A stretch of 64,000 bases of DNA from Rickettsia endosymbiont of Cardiosporidium cionae (GTDB lineage Bacteria; Pseudomonadota; Alphaproteobacteria; Rickettsiales; Rickettsiaceae), in the NCBI RefSeq assembly GCF_015476335.1, contig NZ_JADAQY010000003.1:84256-148255 (forward strand), read 5' to 3'. The position numbers and the translations under genes were made by a program. Positions within the stretch are counted from its first letter, which is position 1. The number at the start of each line of letters is the position of its first letter. Below the pieces are notes generated by a model. That model was not told where the DNA came from. It did not search any database and was given only the letters and a program-made list of their open reading frames with translations. Positions 10,369-20,508 of the stretch are shown piece after piece.

Positions 10369-11913
10369 CTAAGTCACTTTAGAAGTTGACCATACTTCCT
10401 CTATAAACCGATTGATAACTATCATGATTTTCTCTTCTAGTAATTCACTTAACTTATGCTCTATTTCAATTGATTGCAATATTTCTAAATTTTCCGTTCT
10501 AATATTATGCATTAAATTTTGTATAAATTTCTGTATATCAGACATTTCTATATTTCTAAGATAACCATTTTTTGCTAAATACAAGATAATAACCTGCTCA
10601 GATAATGAAATAGGCTGGTAATTTTCTTGCTTCAATAATTCAGTTAATTTCAACCCATATTCTATAATATTTTTTGCTGATTGATCTAGACTGCTACTAA
10701 ATTGTACGAAATTTTCTAATTCTCTAAACTGAGCTAAATCTAACTTCATAGATCCAGATAACTGTTTGATAGCATACACCTGAGCGGCAGAACCAACTCT
10801 ACTTACAGATAACCCAACATTAACCGCAGGTCTAATACCTCTATGAAATAATTCACTTTCTAAAAAAATCTGACCATCTGTTATAGAGATTATATTAGTA
10901 GGTATATAAGAAGAGACATCTCCGGCCTGGGTTTCAACAATTGGTAATGCTGTTAAAGATCCTCCTCCAAAATTCTCAGATAGTTTGGCTGACCTCTCTA
11001 ACAGCCTAGAATGTAAATAAAATATATCACCAGGATACGCTTCCCTACCAGGAGGTCTTCTCAATAAAAGAGAAATCTGCCTATATGCCACTGCATGTTT
11101 GCTTAAGTCATCATATATCACAAGAGCATGTTGTCCATTATCTCTAAAATATTCTCCTATACTACACCCAGCATAAGGAGCAAGAAATTGCATAGCTACA
11201 GGGTCAGAAGCTGTTACAGAAACTATAGTAGTATAATCCATAGCTCCCGCATCCAATAATTTCTGGTGAATACCTGCAATAGTAGAACTTTTTTGACCAA
11301 TAGCAACATAAACACAAAACAACTTAGCATCACTATTGTGATCATGATATCTTTTTTGATTAATAATACTATCTATAGCGATGGATGTTTTACCTGTTTG
11401 CCTATCACCTATAATAAGCTCTCTTTGTCCAAGACCTATCGGTATAAGGGCATCAATCACTTTAATACCTGTCTGCATTGGCTGGTACACCGACTGTCTT
11501 GATATAATAGAAGGAGCAAAAGCTTCTATATTCCTATATTCAGATTTTTTTATCTCAGACTTATCATCTACAGGATTTCCAAATGCATCTACCACCCTAC
11601 CAAGCAATTTCTTTCCAACTGCAGTCTGAAATGGTACTTTACAGCGCTTTACCTGAGCCCCTTGTCTTACTTTGCTTTCATCTCCAACAATAATAATCCC
11701 TACAGAATCTAATTCAAGATTGATAATCATACCGTATACTTGATCTCCCAATATTACTTTCTCTCCTATTTGGGCATTATCTAACCCATGTACTTTCGCT
11801 ACTCCATCACCTACCTTAGTGATATAACCAACTTCACTTATATCTATAAAATTGCTAACATCAGCAACTATTTTACCTAATTCTTCTGGTAATTTTTGGT
11901 AATTTAGATTCAT
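10369..11913 (-). CDS. atpA: F1-ATPase subunit alpha
   Basis: Non-catalytic nucleotide-binding subunit, 514 residues. P-loop GDRQTGKT (residues about 170-177) and the [17 protein letters not shown] segment are intact. It alternates with beta in the F1 hexamer. Downstream of atpH (68-base gap) and upstream of atpG. Fo genes are not in the cluster, as is usual for Rickettsiales, where F1 and Fo are encoded at separate loci. Confidence 0.97.
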   Translation of the reverse strand: MNLNYQKLPEELGKIVADVSNFIDISEVGYITKVGDGVAKVHGLDNAQIGEKVILGDQVYGMIINLELDSVGIIIVGDESKVRQGAQVKRCKVPFQTAVGKKLLGRVVDAFGNPVDDKSEIKKSEYRNIEAFAPSIISRQSVYQPMQTGIKVIDALIPIGLGQRELIIGDRQTGKTSIAIDSIINQKRYHDHNSDAKLFCVYVAIGQKSSTIAGIHQKLLDAGAMDYTTIVSVTASDPVAMQFLAPYAGCSIGEYFRDNGQHALVIYDDLSKHAVAYRQISLLLRRPPGREAYPGDIFYLHSRLLERSAKLSENFGGGSLTALPIVETQAGDVSSYIPTNIISITDGQIFLESELFHRGIRPAVNVGLSVSRVGSAAQVYAIKQLSGSMKLDLAQFRELENFVQFSSSLDQSAKNIIEYGLKLTELLKQENYQPISLSEQVIILYLAKNGYLRNIEMSDIQKFIQNLMHNIRTENLEILQSIEIEHKLSELLEEKIMIVINRFIEEVWSTSKVT

Positions 11914-11981
11914 TGTTCTATATTTTTTATAATAATATAATTAGAGTAATCACATTTTATGTGCCTACACTAAAACCACAC

Positions 11982-12545
11982 TCAAATAAACAACATATTT
12001 TTTTGTACTTCTAGGAATGACATAGCTATTTTATCCAACATAGAAATTATAGAATAATTTATTACAAAATTATCGTACTGTATTACCATACCTCCTAGTA
12101 ATGAAGAATCTATAGTTACATTAAATATCAATTGTTTATTGAGTTTATTCTCCAATAAATTCTTAATTATGTCTATACTTACTTGATCTAACTCAACTAC
12201 AGACCTAATATTTATCAATTTAATATTCTTCATTTCTAGTAAAATAGAGTTATACTCTTCAATAATTGAAGAAAGTAAATTTAGAGATCTATTTTTAACT
12301 AGAAATAATAAGTAATTTCGTAGCTGATGATGTACACCCACTTCTTCACACACAAGATCTACAGTTTTCACCTTATGTAAGTAATATATAACTGGAGAAT
12401 TCAGCAGTTTAAATAATATAGGATAATTGTCTAAAAATTTTATGAATCCTGTAATTTGTAAAGAATACTGATCCTTAATATCAATATTATCCGATAAGCC
12501 TAAAATCTTTAATGCATAACTACGCGCGCTATATGACTGATACAT
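11982..12545 (-). CDS. atpH: F1-ATPase subunit delta (OSCP)
   Basis: Protein of 187 residues forming the peripheral stalk link between F1 and Fo b subunits. It is recognised by the N-terminal SYSARSYALKIL segment and the C-terminal delta signature region (IDSSLLGGMVIQYDNFVINY). First gene of the atpHAGD cluster; 167 bases separate it from ftsH upstream, space for its own promoter. Confidence 0.9.
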   Translation of the reverse strand: MYQSYSARSYALKILGLSDNIDIKDQYSLQITGFIKFLDNYPILFKLLNSPVIYYLHKVKTVDLVCEEVGVHHQLRNYLLFLVKNRSLNLLSSIIEEYNSILLEMKNIKLINIRSVVELDQVSIDIIKNLLENKLNKQLIFNVTIDSSLLGGMVIQYDNFVINYSIISMLDKIAMSFLEVQKNMLFI

Positions 12546-12712
12546 CTAACTGCCTATAAATACAACAAAATTAATAACGATAAAAGCTAGCCCATGTTAG
12601 AGATAAAAAAATACTGCTATTAAATAATCATTGTACTAAAAATGATAATAAAAATATATCATAAAAAAATACAAATTCACAAAAAAATAAGTTATGAAAT
12701 ATCCAGCATATA

Positions 12713-14758
12713 CTAATTATCGGGCTGATTCTTGATTTTCTTCTTTACTATACTCTTCAGTTTTTTCTTATTAGGCTCTATAGTAGATTGATTTTTAGTA
12801 TTTTTATTATTAGCAAGTGATTTTTTATTTGAAGCCTGATTATTTTTCTGCTCATTTATAATAACAGTATCACTAAAAATAATTGAACTGTCTTTAGCAT
12901 TATACTTTACATCAAAATTCACAAAGGATTTAGGAAATTCAGGATTGGCATCAGTATTTAAATCATTACCAAGTAATATATGCTTAATCTGTTTACCAGA
13001 CAATGTTTCATGAGTTATCAATGCATCTGATAACTCATGCAATTGTGCTATATTTTCAGTTAATATATCTTTAGCGACGCAATAACAGCTATCCAGAATA
13101 TTTTTAACTTCACGATCAATTACTTCTGCAGTATGATTAGAGGTCTGATTCTTTGATGTTCCTCCTCCTGAATACATATCCTCATTATCTCTTCCATGAA
13201 ATACAGGGCCTATTTTATCACTAAACCCCCATTCAGCTACCATAGAATATGCAATTTTTGTAGCCATTTTTATATCTGAAGACGCACCAGAGGTAACTTT
13301 TGCTGTACCAAAAATTATCTCTTCTGCTACTCTACCAGCCATCGCAACCGTAATATCTGCTTGCATTTTTTCGAAAGATACAGAAAATCTATCATTTTCA
13401 GGCAAGCGCATTACCATACCAAGAGCCCTCCCTCTAGGTATAATAGTAGCTTTATGAATAGGGTCTGAAGCTTTACAATAAAGCCCTACAAGTGCATGCC
13501 CCCCTTCATGATATGCAGTTAATTTTTTTTCATTATCAGATATAGCCATAGACTTCCTTTCCACCCCCATTAAGACCTTATCTTTTGCTTCTTCCATTTC
13601 ACTCATTTCTACTATTTTTTTACCATATCTTGCAGCCAAAAGTGCAGCTTCATTTATAATATTTTGTAAATCTGCACCTGAAAAACCAGGAGTCCCTCTT
13701 GCTATTATTCTAGGATCCACTTCATCAGAATACTTAATTTTTTTCAAATGCACTTTAAGTATTTGTTCACGCCCATTGATATCAGGGTTAGATATAGTAA
13801 TTTGCCTATCAAATCTTCCAGGCCTTAAAAGTGCAGGGTCAAGCACGTCAGGCCTATTAGTTGCTGCGATAATTATTACTCCTTCATTAGATTCAAACCC
13901 ATCCATTTCTACTAATAATTGGTTTAAAGTTTGCTCTCTTTCATCATTACCACCTCCTAAGCCTATACCTCTATGCCTACCAACTGCATCTATTTCATCT
14001 ATAAATATTATACACGGAGCATTTTTTTTACCTTGTTCAAACATATCCCTTACTCTGCTAGCCCCTACTCCAACAAACATCTCTACAAAATCCGAACCAG
14101 AGATACTAAAAAAAGGAACATTTGCCTCTCCCGCGATAGCTTTGGCTAATAAAGTTTTACCAGTCCCTGGAGGTCCAATCAACAAACAACCTTTCGGAAT
14201 TTTACCTCCTAATTTCTGAAATTTACTCGGATTACGTAAAAAATCTACTATTTCTCCTAATTCTTCTTTGGCTTCATCAATACCTGCAACATCAACAAAA
14301 GTTACCTTAGGCCCTTTATCTGACATCAACTTAGCTTTAGATTTGCCAAATCCCATACCTTTACTACCTCCTTGGATCTGTCTCATAAAAAACACCCAAA
14401 CCCCTATCAGAAGCAACATAGGGAACCATGAAACAAATATATTAAATATGGAATGTATTTTAGTATCAGGAGGTACTATATCAAAAAATATTCCATTTTT
14501 ATTTAATACATCAACTAAGTTGGTGTATTCGCCTGCATAAGTACTAAAGGCCGTACCATTAGATAATAAACCTTCTATGTTCCTTCCTGTAATTTGAACA
14601 GAATTAACTTCTTTTGTGTGTACCTTATTCAAAAAATCTGAAAACGCTAATCTTTTACTACTAGTACCAAATCCATCCCAATTAAATGCATTAAATACCA
14701 CGACCAATAACACAAAGATCATTATCCAAACTAGAACTTGCTTACCCTGATTATTCAT
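12713..14758 (-). CDS. ftsH: ATP-dependent zinc metalloprotease FtsH
   Basis: Membrane-anchored AAA+ protease of 681 residues. Two transmembrane segments (about 7-23 and 107-125) flank a periplasmic domain. The AAA module has Walker A GPPGTGKT, Walker B IIFIDEID and the second region of homology [18 protein letters not shown]. The zinc site HEGGH, a HExxH motif, lies near residue 420. FtsH degrades misassembled membrane proteins and some cytosolic regulators. The tail after about residue 610 is lysine/asparagine-rich and likely disordered. It starts 4 bases after the tilS stop, so the pair is an operon, an arrangement also common in other bacteria. Confidence 0.97.
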   Translation of the reverse strand: MNNQGKQVLVWIMIFVLLVVVFNAFNWDGFGTSSKRLAFSDFLNKVHTKEVNSVQITGRNIEGLLSNGTAFSTYAGEYTNLVDVLNKNGIFFDIVPPDTKIHSIFNIFVSWFPMLLLIGVWVFFMRQIQGGSKGMGFGKSKAKLMSDKGPKVTFVDVAGIDEAKEELGEIVDFLRNPSKFQKLGGKIPKGCLLIGPPGTGKTLLAKAIAGEANVPFFSISGSDFVEMFVGVGASRVRDMFEQGKKNAPCIIFIDEIDAVGRHRGIGLGGGNDEREQTLNQLLVEMDGFESNEGVIIIAATNRPDVLDPALLRPGRFDRQITISNPDINGREQILKVHLKKIKYSDEVDPRIIARGTPGFSGADLQNIINEAALLAARYGKKIVEMSEMEEAKDKVLMGVERKSMAISDNEKKLTAYHEGGHALVGLYCKASDPIHKATIIPRGRALGMVMRLPENDRFSVSFEKMQADITVAMAGRVAEEIIFGTAKVTSGASSDIKMATKIAYSMVAEWGFSDKIGPVFHGRDNEDMYSGGGTSKNQTSNHTAEVIDREVKNILDSCYCVAKDILTENIAQLHELSDALITHETLSGKQIKHILLGNDLNTDANPEFPKSFVNFDVKYNAKDSSIIFSDTVIINEQKNNQASNKKSLANNKNTKNQSTIEPNKKKLKSIVKKKIKNQPDN

Positions 14759-14762
14759 TATG

Positions 14763-16124
14763 CTATATACCTAAAAAATGTGTAAACCGAAAAATAAAAT
14801 TAGGTTGAAAAGTGATATCAAAACACCCTTTCTCCCAACTAATATCACAATAATTAATATGTGGAATAATAATATTTTTGCTGGAATCTCTTATGACAGG
14901 GATAGTAAATAAAATAGATCTAAAATCCTTATAGTTAAAAGATACAATTTTTTTGAAATCAACATTATCCTTAACTCTTAAATACTCCTCATGCAAAAGG
15001 ATACCAACACATAACTGATCTAATATCTGATGTTCAACATTTGCACTATAAGACAATAAAAAACTCCTATCCCAAATAATCTGATTATTCACAAATAAAT
15101 CATTAAGCTTCATCTCAGGACAATTTATATCTGATTGTTCTTTATATATCAAGATTTTTTGATATTCTTTTTTAATAATACAACCATGCAATGTTTTATA
15201 CACTATATTTACTTTAGTATTAAAAATTTGCTCGATAATATTTTTGATATTTCTATACCTAGGTGAGGTCTTTTTGCGGCTAATGGTAGAGACTATATAA
15301 ATCATAGTTTGAGTTATAATATCATGGTGATATTGCCTTAATTTATCAAAATTAACAATGGCAAATCCCAAATTATTTATTTTAACAGTTTCAGCTACAG
15401 CTTCTATTAAAAGATTATTTAAAATATTTGCTTTAGTATTTACACATGAAATTTCATCTAAAATTTTACTTTTGATAGCATGACTAGTAGTATGTTTATC
15501 AATAGAATGCCTGATTCTGTTTCTTTGAAACCGCATAGAGTAGTTAGAAGCATCTGTAAAGAAATGTACATGTTTCTCTAAAAGATACTGCACTAATTCA
15601 GATTTATTAAAACTAAACATAGGACGCAATATCCTAACATTATTGTAAAAATTTATATAATGCGTACTTAATCCCAATACACTGCTTTTACGTAATTTCC
15701 TGATTAAAAAATTTTCTATTATGTCATCCTGATGATGTCCTGTTAACAATTCTCTTATATTCAGTTTATTACATTCTGATGTAATGAGATCATATCTTCC
15801 AAGCCTAGCCCTTGCCTGCAAGTTAGAATATTTCCCATAACAATTCCACTGCATACTATAAAAACTAAAATTCAATTGATCAGATAAATCTTTAATATAC
15901 TCCACTTCTTCTATAGTACCACTTCTTAAATTATGATCTACAATGAATACAGTGATATCAATATCAATTTTGTATATATTAATTATATCATGTATTAATA
16001 TCATCATTGCAGTTGAATCAGGGCCAGATGAAACTGCTAGACCTATATTCTTTACCACACTAAAATCATCCCTTATCAACGAGGTAAGATTTTTATAAAA
16101 TTCGTTTTGTAAATCAGATAACAT
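14763..16124 (-). CDS. tilS: tRNA(Ile)-lysidine synthase
   Basis: Protein of 453 residues with the N-type ATP pyrophosphatase loop SGPDSTAMM (residues about 33-41), followed by HNLRSGT and GHHQDDIIENFLIR. TilS converts C34 of tRNA-Ile(CAU) to lysidine, which is needed to read AUA codons; these are frequent in an AT-rich genome. The C-terminal half is weakly conserved, as usual for rickettsial TilS. It forms an operon with ftsH and is transcribed away from nrdA. Confidence 0.92.
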   Translation of the reverse strand: MLSDLQNEFYKNLTSLIRDDFSVVKNIGLAVSSGPDSTAMMILIHDIINIYKIDIDITVFIVDHNLRSGTIEEVEYIKDLSDQLNFSFYSMQWNCYGKYSNLQARARLGRYDLITSECNKLNIRELLTGHHQDDIIENFLIRKLRKSSVLGLSTHYINFYNNVRILRPMFSFNKSELVQYLLEKHVHFFTDASNYSMRFQRNRIRHSIDKHTTSHAIKSKILDEISCVNTKANILNNLLIEAVAETVKINNLGFAIVNFDKLRQYHHDIITQTMIYIVSTISRKKTSPRYRNIKNIIEQIFNTKVNIVYKTLHGCIIKKEYQKILIYKEQSDINCPEMKLNDLFVNNQIIWDRSFLLSYSANVEHQILDQLCVGILLHEEYLRVKDNVDFKKIVSFNYKDFRSILFTIPVIRDSSKNIIIPHINYCDISWEKGCFDITFQPNFIFRFTHFLGI

Positions 16125-16798
16125 CTCACCAATAAACTATAAGATCACTTTTTTCACTCCTAACCACCAGATAGCATAATAAAATTATTACAGCTTGCTT
16201 TATACTACTAACAACTTGTTATACACACTGATATTACCTCATGGTCAATTATATATAAAAAGATATTAAAAAAATAATATAAATTAAAAATTAGTTCAAT
16301 AATAAGATCTAACTACCCTGAAGGCAGTAGTCTAGTTAATATCACTAAATATAGAATTTAAATTCTACTTAAATTAGACTATTAAAAGAAAATTATTAAA
16401 TACATAAATTTAATGAAACTATATTGCATAGCAAGTTTATGAGATATAGTATAATACTAAAGAGAAATTTTACTACGGATATAAAAATTCATAAGATAGT
16501 TAACTTTTTTCTAGCTTGATAAAGAAGGGAAATGTCGATATATAATGTAAGTTATTAATTTAAATTCTTCCAATAAAATAAATCAATAATCGAAGTAATG
16601 ACTAACATCTATAAATCAATATATAGTATATGTTCGAAAAAAACATACTACATTTATAGTTTTTGTTGTTGATATTAATATTATATCAATTACAATTGAA
16701 ATATGTGATACACATATTTAGTTTGCATAGCAGTGTTAAATAACAAATGGCTGACGCCGGTGTGTATTAGTAAAATACAATAATTTTTAAATTATCAA
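16125..16798. other. 674-base non-coding divergent region between tilS and nrdA
   Basis: No credible coding sequence or recognised RNA gene on either strand. It separates divergent tilS-ftsH and nrdA-nrdB and should contain both promoters. An imperfect hairpin occurs near 16627-16652 (TAGTATATGTT against AACATACTA with a 2-base bulge). A perfect palindrome lies at 16699-16719, listed separately. Unusually long for this gene-dense window. Confidence 0.5.
16699..16719. promoter_or_regulatory. Palindromic operator candidate upstream of nrdA
   Basis: AAATATGTG (16699-16707) and CACATATTT (16711-16719) form a perfect 9-base inverted repeat around a 3-base centre, ending 79 bases before the nrdA start. 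The symmetry and spacing are those of a dimeric repressor or activator site. It does not match the NrdR box that controls many ribonucleotide reductase operons, so the regulator is unknown. Confidence 0.4.
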
Positions 16799-18619
16799 AT
16801 GCTAATGTCAAATAATAAATATGAAGTAAATATTGATCCTAATCGTAACGACTTATTGAGCGATATGGGGAAAGCAATCCTAAAAGATAGATATCTTTTA
16901 TTAGGGGAAGATTACCAAGATCTGTTCGCAAGAGTCGCAACTCACTACGCAGATAGCCAAGAACATGCCCAACGCCTATACGAATATATTAGTAATCTGT
17001 GGGTTATGCCTGCCACTCCTATATTAAGCAACGGAGGTACTAAAAGAGGGTTGCCTATATCATGTTTTATAAATGAAACCAATGATAGTCTAGAAGGAAT
17101 ACTCAATTTATGGACAGAAAACGTTTGGCTTGCTTCTAAAGGAGGAGGTATAGGTAGCTATTGGGGTAATATACGTTCTATAAATGAAATAGTAGGAAAA
17201 AACGGTAAAACATCTGGTATTATACCATTTATTAAAGTACAAGACTCCATGACTTTAGCTATTTCACAAGGATCTTTAAGGAGAGGTAGTGCTGCAATAT
17301 ATTTACCAATACATCATCCAGAAATTGCAGAATTTATCGAAATTCGTAGACCTACCGGTGGCGATACAAACCGTAGAGCGTTAAATATTCATCACTCTGT
17401 AGTGATCACAGATGATTTTATGTTAGCAGTAGAAAATAATGAAGATTGGAATTTAATTAGCCCGCTAAATGAAGAAATAGTAGAAACTGTCAAGGCTAGG
17501 GATATATGGATAAGACTACTTACAGCAAGGATAGAAACAGGTGAACCATATATATTATTCACAGATAGCGTAAATCGTAATATACCAGAGCATCACAAAA
17601 AATTAGGACTCAAAGTTAAAACTTCAAATTTATGTAGTGAAATAACATTACCTACTGGTACTGATCACTTAGGTAACGAAAGAACAGCTGTTTGCTGTTT
17701 ATCATCTCTTAATCTTGAACATTACGAGCTATGGAAAAATAATAAAAATTTCATTATAGACATTATGAGATTCTTAGATAATGTAATTGAAGATTTTATA
17801 CAAAATGCACCTGATACTATGCATAAAGCAAAATATTCAGCTATGCGAGAACGAAGTATCGGGCTTGGAGTAATGGGTCTACATTCTTTATTACAATCAC
17901 AAAACATACCTATAGAATCTGTTATGGCAAAAATATGGAATCAAAAAATTTTTTCATTTATTCATAGTGAAACAAATAAAGCCTCCATATTACTAGGTAA
18001 AGAAAGAGGTGCATGCCCTGATGCAAAAGAAGCAGGAGCGCAAGATAGATTTAGCAATAAAACGGCTATAGCACCTACGGCTTCTATATCAACAATATGC
18101 AATAATACCTCTCCAGGTATTGAACCCTACGCAGCTAATAGCTTTGTACAAAAAAATCTGACAGGTTCATTCCCTATAAAGAATAAAAATTTACAGATAC
18201 TTCTCAAAAAGAAAGGGTATGATACAGATCAAATATGGTCCTCAATTGCTATGAATGAAGGCTCAGTACAACATTTGACATTTTTATCAGAACACGAAAA
18301 ATTAGTATATAAAACAGCGTATGAAATAGAACAAAATTGGTTAATAGAACTAGCAGCTGACCGTACACCATATATATCACAATCACAATCTCTTAACATA
18401 TTTCTGCTTGGGAATGTTGAAAAACAATATCTTCATGATATACATTTTAACGGGTGGAAAAAAGGTATAAAAAGTTTCTATTACTTAAGATCTACTTCAA
18501 TACAAAGAGCAGATAAAATACCAAATCAAATTAAACAAGCAACACAGGATAATCATACAATGCACAATCCTAATAATTCTCAAAATGATGCATTAGATGA
18601 ATGTCTTTCGTGCCAATAA
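16799..18619 (+). CDS. nrdA: ribonucleoside-diphosphate reductase, alpha subunit (class I)
   Basis: Catalytic subunit (606 aa) that reduces ribonucleotides to deoxyribonucleotides. The active-site cysteines are visible in GLPISCF (residues about 83-89), TSNLCSEI and AVCCLSSLNLE; the C-terminal redox pair is ECLSCQ. An N-terminal ATP-cone regulatory domain is missing, as in short class I alpha subunits, so overall activity control by dATP is probably absent. The methionine at 16805 is an alternative start. nrdB follows after 66 bases on the same strand. Confidence 0.95.
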   Translation: MLMSNNKYEVNIDPNRNDLLSDMGKAILKDRYLLLGEDYQDLFARVATHYADSQEHAQRLYEYISNLWVMPATPILSNGGTKRGLPISCFINETNDSLEGILNLWTENVWLASKGGGIGSYWGNIRSINEIVGKNGKTSGIIPFIKVQDSMTLAISQGSLRRGSAAIYLPIHHPEIAEFIEIRRPTGGDTNRRALNIHHSVVITDDFMLAVENNEDWNLISPLNEEIVETVKARDIWIRLLTARIETGEPYILFTDSVNRNIPEHHKKLGLKVKTSNLCSEITLPTGTDHLGNERTAVCCLSSLNLEHYELWKNNKNFIIDIMRFLDNVIEDFIQNAPDTMHKAKYSAMRERSIGLGVMGLHSLLQSQNIPIESVMAKIWNQKIFSFIHSETNKASILLGKERGACPDAKEAGAQDRFSNKTAIAPTASISTICNNTSPGIEPYAANSFVQKNLTGSFPIKNKNLQILLKKKGYDTDQIWSSIAMNEGSVQHLTFLSEHEKLVYKTAYEIEQNWLIELAADRTPYISQSQSLNIFLLGNVEKQYLHDIHFNGWKKGIKSFYYLRSTSIQRADKIPNQIKQATQDNHTMHNPNNSQNDALDECLSCQ

Positions 18620-18685
18620 TGTTTAACCAAATTATCAATAAAATTCTATATCACTCTATTATTTAATTTAATTTTAAGGTTCTAT

Positions 18686-19669
18686 ATGTCTCTACTGAAA
18701 GCAAAACCTATATATAAGCCATTCTCATATCCTTGGGCGTATGAAGCTTGGCATACACAACAAAAAATACACTGGTTGCCAGAGGAGGTACCTCTTGCAG
18801 AAGACGTGAAAGACTGGAAATATAATATATCTGAAGGAGAACGGCATTTACTAACACAAATTTTTAGATTTTTTACACAAGCAGATATAGAAGTCAATAA
18901 TTGCTATATGAAACATTATTCTCAAGTATTTCAGCCAATAGAAGTACAAATGATGTTATCTGCATTCTCTAATATAGAAACAGTACATATTGCGGCCTAT
19001 TCACACTTGCTTGATACCGTAGGAATGGATGAAATTGAATACCAAGCTTTTCTTAAATATAAAGAAATGAAAGATAAATATGACTATATGCAAAAATTTG
19101 GTATAGCAACAAAAGAAGATATAGCAACAACCTTAGCAGTGTTCGGAGCATTCACTGAAGGGCTACAATTATTTGCGTCTTTTGCCATATTGCTAAATTT
19201 CCCTAGACTTAATAAAATGAAAGGTATGGGACAAATTATAACATGGTCAGTTAGAGATGAAACTCTACATACTAATTCTATTATTACTTTATTTAAAACA
19301 TTTATACATGAAAATCCTGAAATATGGACCGAAACTCTCAGAGGTAGATTATACGAAGCATGTACTACAATAGTACATTTCGAAGATGCTTTTATAGATT
19401 TAGCATTTGAAGTTGGAGGAATAGAAAAACTAAATGCTAGAGATGTCAAACAATATATCAGGTACATCGCAGATTGTAGATTAATGCAGTTAGGATTGAA
19501 AGAGATATACCTAATGAATCATAACCCATTGCCATGGTTAGATGAAATACTTAACTCCGTAGAACACACAAATTTCTTTGAAAACAGGGTAACAGAATAC
19601 TCTAAGTCATCCACTACAGGAAGCTGGGAAGAAGTGTTTAACAAAGTCGACCAAGATAAAAAAAAATAA
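18686..19669 (+). CDS. nrdB: ribonucleoside-diphosphate reductase, beta subunit
   Basis: Radical-generating subunit, 327 residues. Di-iron ligands of the ferritin-like fold are seen in ADIEVNN, ETVHIAAYSH (Glu and His, with the radical-bearing tyrosine position occupied by Tyr), FTEGLQLFASF and RDETLH. This is class Ia/b-type NrdB, needing oxygen and iron. The first ATG is preceded by the weak Shine-Dalgarno-like TTAAGG. It forms an operon with nrdA and is convergent with rpoZ. Confidence 0.95.
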   Translation: MSLLKAKPIYKPFSYPWAYEAWHTQQKIHWLPEEVPLAEDVKDWKYNISEGERHLLTQIFRFFTQADIEVNNCYMKHYSQVFQPIEVQMMLSAFSNIETVHIAAYSHLLDTVGMDEIEYQAFLKYKEMKDKYDYMQKFGIATKEDIATTLAVFGAFTEGLQLFASFAILLNFPRLNKMKGMGQIITWSVRDETLHTNSIITLFKTFIHENPEIWTETLRGRLYEACTTIVHFEDAFIDLAFEVGGIEKLNARDVKQYIRYIADCRLMQLGLKEIYLMNHNPLPWLDEILNSVEHTNFFENRVTEYSKSSTTGSWEEVFNKVDQDKKK

Positions 19670-19691
19670 ATTAGAGAAAGGATGGTAATCT

Positions 19692-19713
19692 TAATATAAG
19701 TAATCTTATATTA
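19692..19713. terminator. Bidirectional hairpin between convergent nrdB and rpoZ
   Basis: TAATATAAG (19692-19700) and CTTATATTA (19705-19713) form a perfect 9-base stem with a 4-base loop, placed between the nrdB stop and overlapping the rpoZ stop. GGATGG and CCATCC outside it could extend the structure. The stem is AT-only apart from one G-C pair and has no strong U-tract, so termination is inferred mainly from position. Confidence 0.45.
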
Positions 19714-20103
19714 TTCAGAACTCCCATCCTCACTAACATCTTCATCATCACTGACTAATGGTTCAGTACCACCTCCTAAAGAATCAAAGAATGTATTAGT
19801 AGCAGAAGAAATGTCATCAGATACCAAATTACCTGAAGTCTCTGAACCAATATGATCATCAGGAGCTTTATCAATTAAATTACTGTGACAATTAGTATTA
19901 ATCAATTTTTCTTTTAAAACATCTGGTTTTACATTACCCTTAGCAATTTCTCTTAATGCAATGATAATATTTTTATCATTGTTTCTTTCTAACGTTATTT
20001 CTGCACCAGCATATATCTCTTTTGCACGCTGTACAGTAATTGCAGCTAATTCAAACCTATTAGGTACTACCTTAATACAATCTTCTACAGTTACTCTAGC
20101 CAT
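19711..20103 (-). CDS. rpoZ: RNA polymerase omega subunit
   Basis: Protein of 130 residues. The omega core (residues 1-60) is clear: ARVTVEDCIKVVPNRFELAA, then RAKEIY and ALREIAKG. Omega helps fold and hold the beta-prime subunit. The remaining half is an acidic, serine-rich extension ending SDDEDVSEDGSSE, longer than the minimal subunit but similar to rickettsial forms. A good ribosome-binding site precedes the ATG. Confidence 0.92.
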   Translation of the reverse strand: MARVTVEDCIKVVPNRFELAAITVQRAKEIYAGAEITLERNNDKNIIIALREIAKGNVKPDVLKEKLINTNCHSNLIDKAPDDHIGSETSGNLVSDDISSATNTFFDSLGGGTEPLVSDDEDVSEDGSSE

Positions 20104-20106
20104 AAC

Positions 20107-20115
20107 CCACCTCTT
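20107..20115 (-). promoter_or_regulatory. Ribosome-binding site of rpoZ
   Basis: On the minus strand AAGAGGTGG ends 3 bases before the rpoZ ATG, one of the strongest Shine-Dalgarno-like sequences in a window where most genes have weak or no visible site. It supports the chosen start. Confidence 0.5.
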
Positions 20116-20218
20116 GAAATTAAATCAACGATTAAAAAAACATCTAAAATAACAATGAAAAAACACGAAATAAACCAAACAGTAAATAAAAAATAACCCC
20201 CTACCAATTTGAAGAAGA

Positions 20219-20488
20219 TTATTTTCTAATGCCTAACTTTGTAATTAAATCACGATATTGATTCATACTTGTACGTTGCAGATACTTAAGTAACTTACGT
20301 CTTGCGGCTACAATCATTAGCAAACCTCTTTTAGATGAAAAATCCTTTTTATTCAACTTTAAATGCTCTGTTAACACATTGATTCTTTCTGAACACAAAG
20401 CACACTGTACCTGAATTGAACCTGTATCTCCTTCTTTGTTAGAAAATTTTTTAATTATTTCTAACTTTCTTTCACTCGCTATTGGCAT
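20219..20488 (-). CDS. rpsO: 30S ribosomal protein S15
   Basis: Primary 16S rRNA-binding protein, 89 residues, exactly family length. Conserved segments include GDTGSIQVQCA, NVLTEHLKLNKKDFSSKRGL and RRKLLKYLQRT. It follows truB in the direction of transcription with a 20-base gap, the classical truB-rpsO arrangement; pnp does not follow. Confidence 0.97.
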   Translation of the reverse strand: MPIASERKLEIIKKFSNKEGDTGSIQVQCALCSERINVLTEHLKLNKKDFSSKRGLLMIVAARRKLLKYLQRTSMNQYRDLITKLGIRK

Positions 20489-20508
20489 TTTTTATAAACA
20501 TTAACTAA

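Noticed and set aside
13776..14219. 147-codon plus-strand ORF antisense to ftsH
   Set aside because: Entirely within the AAA region of FtsH, proline/serine-rich as antisense shadows typically are.
16627..16652. Imperfect hairpin upstream of nrdA considered as a riboswitch or attenuator
   Set aside because: Short, bulged, AT-rich, not followed by a U-tract and with no known riboswitch core.
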